Part shown: positions 50,400 through 58,111 of the stretch, in pieces
Position numbering within the stretch: position 1 is the first letter of the stretch
Layout of the letters: each line of letters begins with the position of its first letter
Origin: a bacterium
GTDB lineage: Bacteria; Desulfobacterota; Deferrisomatia; Deferrisomatales; Deferrisomataceae
Direction of reading: 5' to 3'
Assembly (NCBI GenBank): GCA_027021615.1
Contig: JALUTY010000097.1
Coordinates: forward strand, 1 to 64,000
Length of the DNA: 64,000 nucleotides
Made by a program: the position numbers and the translations under genes
The notes under the pieces: generated by a model
The model's database searches: none
The model's input: only the letters and a program-made list of their open reading frames with translations
Told to the model about the DNA's origin: nothing

Positions 50400-50420
50400 G
50401 GCCGGCCTTCGGGGCCGGCC
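50400..50420 (+). promoter_or_regulatory. GC hairpin in the leader before the ribosome-binding site
   Basis: GGCCGGCC (50400-50407) and GGCCGGCC (50413-50420), self-complementary arms around a 5-nt TTCGG loop. It lies 7 nt before the GAGGAGGAG site, so it may stabilise the leader or affect translation. Confidence 0.45.
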
Positions 50421-50440
50421 CTGTCCGCTGAGGAGGAGCG

Positions 50441-51145
50441 ATGCCTGTCATCACGATTTCGAATCAGTTCGGGGCCGGCGGGCCGGAGATCGGGCGGGAA
50501 CTCGCCAAACGGTTGGGGATCGACTATCTGGATAAGGAGATTCTCCACCGCGTGGCGCTGGAGGTGAACGTGCCGGACGAGGAGGTGGAGGAGTTCGAGG
50601 AGGAGCACCACAGTAAGTTCCGAGGATTCTTCTCCACCATCTTCGATCTGGACGCGCTGAAAAAGAAGGCCAAAGCCCCCCCCGAGGAGTTTGCCCAGGG
50701 CTACGACGATCGGGACAAGATCCCCTTCCATTACCGGGTGGACGGCTGGATCGACAGCGACATCTACAAGCAGATGATCGTCAAGGTCATCACGGCCCTG
50801 GGCCGACGCCGGGGCGTAGTGATCGTGGGCCGGGGTGGGCAGGTGGTGCTCCAGGACAACCCCCGCACCGTGCACGTGCGCGTCGTGGCGGACGAGGAGG
50901 ATCGGGTCGCCTGGACGGCCCAGCGGCGGAATCTGTCGCTGGAGGAGGCTAGGGACTTCGTGCATCTGGTGGACGCGCGCAGCCACGACTACCTGCGGTT
51001 CTACTTCGATGTGGACCCGGACCAGCCCACGCTGTACCACGCCGTTCTGAACACGAGCCGGATCCCCCGGGAGCGGTGCGTGGAGATCATCGAAGGGTTG
51101 GCCAGGGATCTGGCAGCCCAGGAGGAGCCCACCGGCGAGGGCTAG
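50441..51145 (+). CDS. Cytidylate kinase-like family protein
   Basis: 234 aa. It has a P-loop (ISNQFGAGGPEIGRELAKRLG, degenerate Walker A) and VGRGGQVVLQDNPRTVHVRVVA near residue 125, as in the cytidylate-kinase-like (Cytidylate_kin2) family. This is not the standard Cmk: the motif differs and the length is greater. The nucleotide substrate is untested in the family. The ATG follows GAGGAGGAG. The gene has its own promoter and a leader hairpin. Confidence 0.82.
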   Translation: MPVITISNQFGAGGPEIGRELAKRLGIDYLDKEILHRVALEVNVPDEEVEEFEEEHHSKFRGFFSTIFDLDALKKKAKAPPEEFAQGYDDRDKIPFHYRVDGWIDSDIYKQMIVKVITALGRRRGVVIVGRGGQVVLQDNPRTVHVRVVADEEDRVAWTAQRRNLSLEEARDFVHLVDARSHDYLRFYFDVDPDQPTLYHAVLNTSRIPRERCVEIIEGLARDLAAQEEPTGEG

Positions 51146-51241
51146 CCCGTACCCCCCGCCCCGTCGGCTCAAGAGACCGGTGCACTCGGCCGATCGGGCG
51201 ACCTGAGAGGGTCGTGGATCGGACGAGCCGAGGAGGTCCCC

Positions 51242-51586
51242 ATGGCTTTCGGACGCGCGGTGTCGCTGGGGGCGGTTGGGGTCCTGCTCTGGACCCTGTG
51301 TGGCGGCGCGTGGGCCGGAGGGGTTTCCCAGTACCTGGTCGAAGGTCGGGTCTACGTGGCCGTGGTGTTCGGTCCGGACGGCCGGGCAGGGGAGGTGGCC
51401 TGGACCGACACCGTCACGGGGAAGCGGGGGGATGCCCCGTTCCGCCGGGACGAAGACGGTCGGCTCGTGGTCCGGCTGCCGCGCGGGGAGACCACCCGGG
51501 TGCACGTGCTGCCCCGCCTGGCCCTGGTGGTGGAGTCGCCGCCCTGGGGCGGGGACGAGCCCGCCCTGGGGGTGAGCCTGGACTGA
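51242..51586 (+). CDS. Small secreted protein of unknown function
   Basis: 114 aa. The signal peptide (SLGAVGVLLWTLCGGAWA) gives a mature domain of about 90 residues, predicted mostly beta (YVAVVFGPDGRAGEVAWTDTVTGKR, RVHVLPRLALVVES). There are no cysteines in the mature part and no recognised family. The ATG has a good GAGGAGGT site. An octad array follows 14 nt after the stop. Confidence 0.7.
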   Translation: MAFGRAVSLGAVGVLLWTLCGGAWAGGVSQYLVEGRVYVAVVFGPDGRAGEVAWTDTVTGKRGDAPFRRDEDGRLVVRLPRGETTRVHVLPRLALVVESPPWGGDEPALGVSLD

Positions 51587-51600
51587 TCCCACCTGAGTTC

Positions 51601-51662
51601 GGGCCTTCGGCCCGCTGGGAGGCTAGGAAGCCGGGAGGCTGGGAGGCTCGAAAACCTCCTTG
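51601..51662 (-). repeat. Octad array after the small secreted gene
   Basis: GGGCCTTCGGCCC, then 8-bp units GCTGGGAG, GCTAGGAA, GCCGGGAG, GCTGGGAG, GCTCGAAA. On the minus strand it ends with GGGCCGAAGGCCC, the same junction as at 3665 and 20561. Confidence 0.65.
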
Positions 51663-51715
51663 ATCTCCGAGCATTCCAAGCACAGCCACGCCTCTGTGTT
51701 ACCACCTAACAGTCC

Positions 51716-51970
51716 GGGGGGCATGGGGTCTGCCGGAGAGCCGGGCTCGGCTCCTATGCTCGCCGCGCAGTGCCTCCTGTGTCCGGACCGCGAAATGGTA
51801 CCCCTTGCACGCAGCTGTGATGAAACCAACCCCCCTGTTCTGTGCCTGCGCGGTGAATCTCAATACGCCCGGCTTCGCGCACGGCCGGAGGCAGACCCCA
51901 TGCCCCGCACCCGACGATCGGACCGAGACATATGCAAAGTCTGTGCCCCGCAAACAGGCCGCCTTGCGGT
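51716..51970 (-). repeat. R1 copy 4, minus orientation
   Basis: Reverse complement of the 3139-3391 region, with the two arms beginning GGGGCATGGGGTCTGCC and ending near GCAAACAGGCCGCCTTGCGG. Its left-flank sequence adjoins the MITE at 51971, where copy 2 instead runs on uninterrupted as TTCGGTAGGCCGCAAGG (3134-3150). Confidence 0.8.
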
Positions 51971-52156
51971 CTAGCCCGCATTATTCATGAAGCCTTCTGC
52001 TGCAACCGCCGATTCCACGCCATCTCGGGGCGTGCTCGCGCCTCGGGGCTCGACGTACCGTCCCGTACGCCTGCGCCCCTCGTGCGCTCGTGCTTGCCCC
52101 GATCTGACGCACACTTGACGGTTTCGCGACGAACGCTCATGAATAATACGGGCTAG
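51971..52156 (+). mobile_element. MITE-like element, copy 2 (186 bp)
   Basis: Ends read CTAGCCCGCATTATTCATGA and its inverse TCATGAATAATACGGGCTAG (one mismatch at the right end). It differs from copy 1 at only a handful of positions. The target site, reconstructed from 3134-3150, was GTAG/CTAG, so CTAG is probably the duplicated target. After it, 52157-52190 is an R2 left end on the minus strand. 52200-52300 holds nothing I recognise. Confidence 0.85.
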
Positions 52157-52302
52157 CGGAGCTGAGATCTGTCTTCTGACCCCTGAACCTCAGGCCCCAT
52201 GCCCCGCCGCCGGCAACGCTCTCGGACCCCGCCAGTTGTCTTCCCTTCTCCCCCGGCCCCCCGCGGGGATCCCAGCTTCCTAAAAAGTATATCCATTCCG
52301 GC

Positions 52303-52462
52303 GGTGGGGCTGGGGGCTCTGACGAAGCGCGACGGCCGAGCAGACCGGGCCGCCCGGCGCCAGGGAAGCGGCTGCGGCGCGTGCCCTCACGCGCCGCAGC
52401 GGACCGCGCCGAGGCGGCCCCTGCGAGGCCGTTCAGCGAAGGAGGGGCCCCCAGCCCCACCC
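52303..52462 (+). repeat. Palindrome-core repeat (family B), copy 2
   Basis: Ends GTGGGGCTGGGGGC and GGCCCCCAGCCCCAC are inverted. The core at 52374-52397 is GCGGCGCGTG and CACGCGCCGC around the loop CCCT. It aligns with the minus strand of 14463-14613 across the core and beyond. It is not inside a TACCAA element here. Confidence 0.75.
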
Positions 52463-52496
52463 CCTCGGGAATCCACGAACTTGCGAACCATGACAC

Positions 52497-52540
52497 TAGC
52501 CTCCCAGCTTTCCAGCCTTCTGGCTTCCCAGCCTTTCCTT
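52497..52540 (+). repeat. Octad array before lexA
   Basis: CTAGCCTCCCAGCTTTCCAG-type 8-bp units (CCTCCCAG, CTTTCCAG, CCTTCTGG, CTTCCCAG, CCTTTCCT) that run directly into the -35 box of the lexA promoter. Confidence 0.65.
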
Positions 52541-52541
52541 C

Positions 52542-52570
52542 TTGACTTACGCAAAACTTACGCATATTCT
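52542..52570 (+). promoter_or_regulatory. lexA promoter with a direct-repeat operator candidate
   Basis: TTGACT (52542-52547), a 17-bp spacer and TATTCT (52565-52570). Within and around the spacer lies a direct repeat of ACTTACGCA (52545-52553 and 52556-52564) with an 11-bp period, a candidate LexA box for autoregulation. Only 7 nt separate the -10 from the lexA ATG. Confidence 0.65.
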
Positions 52571-52577
52571 TTTCGCC

Positions 52578-53192
52578 ATGGCGAGCCCGAGACTCACCCC
52601 GAAGCAGAAGCAGGTTCTCGACTTCATCCGGCAGTACTGGGACCGACACGGTGTGGCCCCCACCCAGCAGGAGATCGCCCGCCGCTTCGGGTTCCGGTCG
52701 TTGGGCACGGTGCAGAACTACCTGAAACGGCTCGAAGCCGAGGGCGTCTTGGAGCGGCGCTGGAACGGGAAGCGTTCCCTCAGGGTGATCGAGGAAGAGA
52801 CCCCACGGCCGTCCTCTGAGTTGCCGCTGCTCGGCACCGTGGCCGCGGGCCGCCCCATTGAGGCCGTGGAGGTGCCCGACACGTTCGAGGTGCCCGCGCC
52901 CATGGCGGCGGGGGGCGAGCGGTTCGTGCTCCGGGTGCGGGGAGATTCGATGGTGGAAGACGGCATCCTGGACGGGGACTACCTTGTGGTGGAACGCCGC
53001 ACCACGGCCCGGCCGGGGGAGACGGTGGTCGCGCTGGTGGACGGAGAGGCCACGGTCAAGCGGTTTCACCCGGTGCCGGGGGGGGTGGAGCTCAGGCCGG
53101 CCAACGCCGCCATGGAGCCGATCCGGGTGGAGCCGGCCCAGAATCTGCGAATCCTGGGCCGGGTGGTGGGGGTGATCCGGTTTTGTCAGTGA
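52578..53192 (+). CDS. lexA: LexA repressor of the SOS response
   Basis: 204 aa. The N-terminal winged helix is APTQQEIARRFGFRSLGTVQNYLKRL (residues ~26-52). The self-cleavage site is Ala-Gly in VAAGRP near residue 93, with the catalytic Ser in GDSMVEDGI near 128 and the Lys in TVKRFH near 165. The ATG at 52578 has no Shine-Dalgarno and lies about where transcription should start, so the mRNA may be leaderless. The TTG at 52542 would put the operator inside the gene and is rejected. A small membrane-protein gene follows after 11 nt. Confidence 0.94.
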   Translation: MASPRLTPKQKQVLDFIRQYWDRHGVAPTQQEIARRFGFRSLGTVQNYLKRLEAEGVLERRWNGKRSLRVIEEETPRPSSELPLLGTVAAGRPIEAVEVPDTFEVPAPMAAGGERFVLRVRGDSMVEDGILDGDYLVVERRTTARPGETVVALVDGEATVKRFHPVPGGVELRPANAAMEPIRVEPAQNLRILGRVVGVIRFCQ

Positions 53193-53203
53193 GGAGGTGC
53201 GCG

Positions 53204-53503
53204 GTGGAGCGAGGGACCCGGGTGGCTCAAGGGGTGGCGGCGGGGTTGGGGTTTCTTGCGGGGTTCCTATGGGCCCTGGAGCAGTGGGCCGGTGCAGCGG
53301 CCCCAGTGCTCGCCGCCGGCGCGGCCTCGGGGATGGTGCTGGCGGCCGGGTACGGCGCGGGGGTGGGGTGGCTGTGGAGACCGGCCCGGGCCGCGAGGGG
53401 TGGGGGGCTACGGGTGGTGATCGCCCCGGCGGGCTTTGGGGGGTCGTTCGCCCTTGCTGCCACGTTAACGATCGGGCTCCTACGGCTGGCGGGGGGGGGA
53501 TAG
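53204..53503 (+). CDS. Small membrane protein cotranscribed with lexA
   Basis: 99 aa with three hydrophobic stretches (VAAGLGFLAGFLWAL, LAAGAASGMVLAAGYGAGVGWLW, FALAATLTIGLLRLAGGG). It starts with GTG 53204 after GAGGAGGT, 11 nt past the lexA stop, so it is probably SOS-regulated. Small SOS membrane proteins are often division inhibitors (SidA, YneA), but no sequence match is claimed. The last 24 nt overlap the end of the convergent histidine kinase gene. Function unknown. Confidence 0.65.
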   Translation: MERGTRVAQGVAAGLGFLAGFLWALEQWAGAAAPVLAAGAASGMVLAAGYGAGVGWLWRPARAARGGGLRVVIAPAGFGGSFALAATLTIGLLRLAGGG

Positions 53504-55126
53504 GCGATCTTCCTCCCCGCGGCGCGAGCCCGAGGCCGGCACCCCGGCCGGGGGAGTGCCGGAGGCCAAGGGAAGGCGGATCCGAAACTCGGTCCCGCGG
53601 CCGGGCTGGGAGTTCACGTCGATCTCGCCCCCGTGGAGGTGGACGATGCGCTCCACCATGGCCAACCCCAGGCCGGTGCCGATCCCAGGGGGCTTCGTGG
53701 TGAAGAACGGCTGGAAGATCTGGGGGAGAACGTCCGAAGGGATGCCGGGCCCGTCGTCCGCCACGGACAGCGCGGCCCATCCCCGGCCGCGGTCGTCCTC
53801 CGCTGTCTCGACCCCCAGCCGGATGGTGCCCCGTTGGCCCAGGGCGTCCTTGGCGTTCATGATGAGGTTCAGCAAGGCCTGCTGGAGCTCCCCTGGTGCG
53901 GCCTCCATCGTGGGGCGCGCTCGCAGGTCCAGCTCGAGGCGGATCCCCGACCCCAGGGCGGGCCGGGCGAGGGTCGCCGCCTGCTCCACGATCCCCGCCA
54001 CCGAGACGGTCGCACGGGGGAGGTCGGTCCGGGCCAGTGCGAGCAAGCTTTGGAGGAGCCGGGAAGCCTGATTCAGGCCGTCGCGGGCGGCGGGGAGGCA
54101 GCGCTCCGGGGGGAGCCCCTGCTCCAACAGATCGAGGTGGCCCCGGATCACGTGGAGAAGGTTGCGGAAGTCATGGGCCAGCCCGCTGGCCAGCCGGCCC
54201 ATGCTCTCCATCCGCTGGGCGTCAGCCATCTGACGGTCGAGGGCCCGCCGCTGCTCCGCGGCCCGACGGGCCTCGGTGACATCCGCCACCAGCCCGAACA
54301 CCCGCCGGCCCTGGGGCCGGACCCAGTCGCGTACCCAACACGTCTGGCCCGACGAGCCGGTGATCCGGTACTCCCGGGATCCGGGCTCGCTCGAGGTCAC
54401 CTGTTCGCGAAACCACCGCAGGGCCGCGGGCCGATCCTCGGGCAGGATCCACTCGCCCCATCGACCCCCGTGGTTCCCGGAGGCGACCAAGGGGCCTCGC
54501 CGGAAAAGGAGCCGCCCCTCCGGGGTCGCGAGATAGGTGGATACGCCAAGGGACTCGAGGATCAGGTCGTTGTGGGTTTCTTGGCGGGCCAGGCGCCGGG
54601 AGAACCGCCGGTTGCGCACCCACTGGGTTACCAGGACCTGGATGTAGGTCAGCAGGCCGGCGGCTCCCAACCCCACCGCGAGGAGGGCCAGTGCAGCCCC
54701 CGCCACCAGCCGCCGTTTGGGGCGCTGGCCGGACAGGACCAGCCGTAGGGTGCCGATCGGCCTGTCCCGATGGACGATCGGACGATCGAAAACAAGAAGC
54801 CCGTTGGGCTCGGTGGGGGAAGCGGTGTCAAAGGGCTGCTCCCAGCGGGCCGCCACCAGGCCCCCTGCGTCCCGCACCTCGACCCCCACCACGTCCGGAT
54901 CCAGGAGCAGGGCCTCCAGGCCAGCGGCCAGGTCCTCCATCTCCAGGTTCCACAGGGGGCGCTGGAGCAACCTGGACGCCACGGCCGCGCCACGGTTGCC
55001 CTTCTCCTGGAGCAGCCGTTCCTCCCGGCGGTGGTCGGCCCAGAGCACCGCAGCGGCAGCGATCCCTGCCAGAAGGGCAGCGTAGGGGATCCATAGGCGT
55101 CGGATCCAGCGCCCCCGCCGTGGCAC
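53480..55126 (-). CDS. Membrane sensor histidine kinase
   Basis: 548 aa. Two membrane segments (residues ~10-30 and ~140-162) flank a ~110-residue periplasmic domain. A PAS-like domain (TYLATPEGRLLF, TGSSGQTCWVRD) follows, then HisKA with GLAHDFRNLLHVI near 321. The ATPase has NLIMNAKDAL (N box), DDGPGIP and GTGLGLAM (G boxes). The HDFRN form of the H box groups it with NtrB/PAS-type kinases. It lies 3 nt after a periplasmic solute-binding gene. No response regulator is in the window. Confidence 0.9.
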   Translation of the reverse strand: MPRRGRWIRRLWIPYAALLAGIAAAAVLWADHRREERLLQEKGNRGAAVASRLLQRPLWNLEMEDLAAGLEALLLDPDVVGVEVRDAGGLVAARWEQPFDTASPTEPNGLLVFDRPIVHRDRPIGTLRLVLSGQRPKRRLVAGAALALLAVGLGAAGLLTYIQVLVTQWVRNRRFSRRLARQETHNDLILESLGVSTYLATPEGRLLFRRGPLVASGNHGGRWGEWILPEDRPAALRWFREQVTSSEPGSREYRITGSSGQTCWVRDWVRPQGRRVFGLVADVTEARRAAEQRRALDRQMADAQRMESMGRLASGLAHDFRNLLHVIRGHLDLLEQGLPPERCLPAARDGLNQASRLLQSLLALARTDLPRATVSVAGIVEQAATLARPALGSGIRLELDLRARPTMEAAPGELQQALLNLIMNAKDALGQRGTIRLGVETAEDDRGRGWAALSVADDGPGIPSDVLPQIFQPFFTTKPPGIGTGLGLAMVERIVHLHGGEIDVNSQPGRGTEFRIRLPLASGTPPAGVPASGSRRGEEDRLSPPRQP

Positions 55127-55129
55127 GGT

Positions 55130-55900
55130 TCAACGCTCCGGTTTCTCGGCCGTGGGGTCGGGGAACGGCGGCAATGGCGGAATCCTTCCCCGGGCCCGCA
55201 GGGCGTTCAGGGTGGCCTCCACCCGCTCCAGATCTTCGCGGGAACAGGTCTTCCGGGAGAGGGCCAAGCGGGCCCATCCCATGAAGACCGGCTCCCCCAC
55301 CGGGACCACCCGGCCCTGTAGCCCGAGGGCCTCGATCTCCCGGAGGGTGGGGTCTCTCATGTCCACGAACGCCGCGATCCGGGCTGCCAACAGCTTGTGG
55401 ATGTTGGTGCGGGTCAGCGCCTCCTCCTCGGCCAACCCCCTTTCCCGGAGGCGGTCCCGAACCCCATCAAGGCGAGCTCCGAAGGTGAACCCTCGAATGA
55501 ACCCCACCGGTCGTCCGAGCTCCTCGAGACTCTCGGGACGGCCGAGCCGCAGGGCCGGGGGGCCGAACATCTGGGCCACCTTGGCGTGAATCGGGGAGGT
55601 GAACCACAGGATCTCTGCCCTCTCCGGGGTGCGGGCGGGGCCGGTGAGCACGTCGAGCTCGCCCGTACGGATCTCGTGGAACACCCGGGCCGGGGGCCGG
55701 ACGCGGAACTCCACCTCGTAGCCCGCTTCCTCCAGCACCAGTCGGGCCAGGTCCACGTCCACCCCGGAGATCCGCTGGCCCTCCACCACCATGTACGGCC
55801 GGTGGTCGAACACCCCCACCCGGAGCACACGCCGGGGCTGGGCTGTGGTGGAAGCAGCACACAGACACCCCAGAACCGTGAGCAGGATGCGTGGTCCCAT
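55130..55900 (-). CDS. Periplasmic solute-binding protein (amino-acid type family 3)
   Basis: 256 aa. The signal peptide (LLTVLGCLCAASTTAQ) precedes an SBP_bac_3 domain: VLRVGVFDHRPYMVVEGQRISGVDVDLARLVLEEAGYEVEF-type start, then GELDVLTGPARTPERAEILWFTSPI. It lies directly upstream of the histidine kinase (3 nt), so it may present a ligand to the kinase. No ABC permease or ATPase is adjacent. The ATG at 55900 follows AGGAGA. Confidence 0.87.
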   Translation of the reverse strand: MGPRILLTVLGCLCAASTTAQPRRVLRVGVFDHRPYMVVEGQRISGVDVDLARLVLEEAGYEVEFRVRPPARVFHEIRTGELDVLTGPARTPERAEILWFTSPIHAKVAQMFGPPALRLGRPESLEELGRPVGFIRGFTFGARLDGVRDRLRERGLAEEEALTRTNIHKLLAARIAAFVDMRDPTLREIEALGLQGRVVPVGEPVFMGWARLALSRKTCSREDLERVEATLNALRARGRIPPLPPFPDPTAEKPER

Positions 55901-55921
55901 CTCGTTCTCCTGTGGGGAAAA

Positions 55922-55962
55922 TGTAACAGTGGCTACAAAAATATACGATTTGTGCGTAACAG
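55922..55962 (-). promoter_or_regulatory. AT-rich divergent region with repeated GTAACAG boxes
   Basis: GTAACAG occurs at 55923-55929 and 55956-55962, 33 bp apart (about three helix turns), in the only AT-rich stretch of the area, between the solute-binding gene and the HD hydrolase gene. On the minus strand TATATT lies between them. A binding site is possible; no clear -35 could be assigned. Confidence 0.3.
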
Positions 55963-56067
55963 GAAAAGGGGGGAGCAGATTTGCCAGGGACGTGGGTCGG
56001 TTGCTCCGGGGAAGGGCCTCTGCTAGGGTATCGCGCCGCCCGAGGGGCGGGGGGAAGGAGGCGGACC

Positions 56068-57219
56068 ATGGCCGGCATTGGCCGCGGAGAGAGGCCGGAT
56101 CTGGCAACCTATGCGGCCCGAAGCGCCCGGAGCCGGGGCCGGGCCCATAAAGAGCCGTTCAAGGACGACCGGCCGGCGTTCGAGCGGGACCGGGACCGGA
56201 TCATCCACTGCGAGGCGTTCCGCAAGCTCGAGTACAAGACCCAGGTGTTCCTGAACCACGAGGGTGACTACTACCGCACCCGGCTGACCCACAGCCTGGA
56301 GGTGGCTCAGATCTCCCGAGGGCTGGCGCGGCGGCTGGGCCTGAACGAGGAGCTGGCCGAGGCCCTGGCCCTGGCCCATGACCTGGGTCACACCCCCTTC
56401 GGTCACACCGGCGAGGAGGTGCTCCATCGGCTGGCCTTCGACGAAGGGGGGTTCGAGCACAACCTCCAGGGCCTGCGGGTGGTCACCCGGCTCGAGGAGC
56501 GGTATCCGGGCTTCCAGGGGTTGAACCTGACCTGGGAGGTGCGCGAGGGGATCGTGAAACACGCCTCGAGCTGGGACCGGCCCCTGACCAAGGGGCTCGA
56601 GGAGTACGAGCTTCACCTGCAGCCCACGCTGGAGGCCCAGCTGATCGACCTGGCGGACGAGATCGCCTACAACAACCACGACATTGATGACGGCTTGGAG
56701 GCGGGGTACATCACCCTGGAGGAGCTGGACGGGGTCGAGGTCTGGCGGGCGACCCGGGAGCAGGTGCGACGGAAGTTTCCCGGTATCTCGGGGCGACGGG
56801 AGATCTACCAGACCATCAGCCACCTGATCGGCCGCATGATGTCGGACGTGGCAGAGGCGACGACCCGAGCTCTGGCCGAGGCAGGGGTCGAGACCCACGA
56901 CGACGTGCGTCGGGCCGGCCGGAGGCTCGTGGTTCGCTCGCCCGAGATGGAGCGATGGAACCGGGAGCTTAAGGAGTTCCTGTACCAACGGCTCTACCGC
57001 CATCCCAAGGTGGAGGCGATGCGGGTGAAGGCCGAGCGGTTCCTCACGGAGCTGTTCCACGCCTACGTGGACAACCGGGGGCTCCTGTCCCGGGCCGACC
57101 AGGAGCGGGCCGAGCGCGAGGGGTTGAAGCGGGTGGTGTGCGACCGGATCGCGGGCATGACCGATCGCAGCTGCCTGGAGGAGTACCGCCGCCTGTTCGA
57201 CCCGTTCCAGAAGGTGTGA
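56068..57219 (+). CDS. Deoxyguanosine triphosphate triphosphohydrolase-like (dGTPase, HD superfamily)
   Basis: 383 aa. It opens with the family's FERDRDRIIHCEAFRKLEYKTQVF segment. The HD metal residues lie in THSLEVAQ (residue ~75) and AHDLGHTPFGHTGE (~108). GFEHNLQGLRVVTRLE and DLADEIAYNNHDIDDGL are further motifs. It removes triphosphate from dGTP (or other dNTPs), controlling dNTP pools. The ATG at 56068 follows AAGGAGG and is preferred to the TTG at 55981. It is 1 nt upstream of the acyltransferase gene. Confidence 0.92.
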   Translation: MAGIGRGERPDLATYAARSARSRGRAHKEPFKDDRPAFERDRDRIIHCEAFRKLEYKTQVFLNHEGDYYRTRLTHSLEVAQISRGLARRLGLNEELAEALALAHDLGHTPFGHTGEEVLHRLAFDEGGFEHNLQGLRVVTRLEERYPGFQGLNLTWEVREGIVKHASSWDRPLTKGLEEYELHLQPTLEAQLIDLADEIAYNNHDIDDGLEAGYITLEELDGVEVWRATREQVRRKFPGISGRREIYQTISHLIGRMMSDVAEATTRALAEAGVETHDDVRRAGRRLVVRSPEMERWNRELKEFLYQRLYRHPKVEAMRVKAERFLTELFHAYVDNRGLLSRADQERAEREGLKRVVCDRIAGMTDRSCLEEYRRLFDPFQKV

Positions 57220-57220
57220 G

Positions 57221-58111
57221 GTGGGCGCGGCCGAGCCCCTGGAGCATGCCCTGGTGCGTCTGGGCGCCGCCCTGGCGGGACGGGTCGCCTGGGAGACCCG
57301 GCTGGCATGGGGGCGCCGGCTGGGACGCCTGTGGTGGGGGGTGGACCGCCGGCATCGCCGGATTGCCCAGGGGAACCTGACCCAGGCGTTTTCGGACCGA
57401 CCGCAGAAGTGGGTACGCGAGATCACCGTGGCGAACTTCGAGCACCTGGGGACCACAGCGGTGGAGTTCGGGGGGATGTTCGCGGAAACCCCTGAGAGCC
57501 TCCTGGCGCGGTACCGGTTCGAAGGCCGCGAACGGCTGGACCGCGTTTTGGAGGAGGGACGGGGGGCGCTGCTGCTCACCGCCCACCTGGGAAACTGGGA
57601 GCTGGCCGGGCTGGCCATGGCCGCGCTGGGGTACCCCGTTCACGCGGTGGGGCGCCGGCTCCGGAACCCCAGGATCGACGCGTGGGTCCGCTCGATGCGG
57701 GAGCGTTTCGGGGGGCGGGTGATCCCCCATCGCCAGGCGGTGCGGCCGGTGCTGCGGGCGCTGCGCTCGGGCGGGCTGGTGGCGTTCCTGCTGGACCAGA
57801 GGGCCCTGTCCCGCGAGGGGGTGCCCAGCGTGTTCTTCGGACGGCCGGTCTCCACGAACCGGGGCCTGGCGACCCTGGCCCTGCGCACCGGGGCTCCCGT
57901 GCTGCCCGCGTTCGACCGGAGGGAGGGGGCCGGCCATGTGGCGTGGTGCGAGCCTCCGCTGGAGCCTCCGCCCGACGGGCCGGCCGAGCAGCGGATCCGG
58001 GAGCTCACCCGCCGGTTCGATCGGGTGATCGAGGAGGCGGTCCGCCGCGTCCCGGAGCAGTGGTTCTGGGTGCACCGGAGGTGGCGGCTGCCGAAGGGAA
58101 TGACGCCGTGA
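57221..58111 (+). CDS. LpxL/HtrB-type lysophospholipid/lipid A acyltransferase
   Basis: 296 aa. It has the HX4E acyltransferase motif (TAHLGNWELAG near residue 123), GRRLRNPRID and FLLDQRALSREGVPSVFFGRP, as in the lauroyl/myristoyl transferases of lipid A. It is probably inner-membrane associated and adds a secondary acyl chain to lipid A. The start is GTG 57221, 1 nt after the HD hydrolase stop. The stop overlaps gmhB (GTGA). The run of LPS genes downstream supports the role. Confidence 0.88.
   Translation: MGAAEPLEHALVRLGAALAGRVAWETRLAWGRRLGRLWWGVDRRHRRIAQGNLTQAFSDRPQKWVREITVANFEHLGTTAVEFGGMFAETPESLLARYRFEGRERLDRVLEEGRGALLLTAHLGNWELAGLAMAALGYPVHAVGRRLRNPRIDAWVRSMRERFGGRVIPHRQAVRPVLRALRSGGLVAFLLDQRALSREGVPSVFFGRPVSTNRGLATLALRTGAPVLPAFDRREGAGHVAWCEPPLEPPPDGPAEQRIRELTRRFDRVIEEAVRRVPEQWFWVHRRWRLPKGMTP

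Noticed and set aside
55981-56067. TTG start of the dGTPase-like gene at 55981
   Set aside because: It adds a non-conserved stretch; the ATG at 56068 has AAGGAGG and the family N-terminus.
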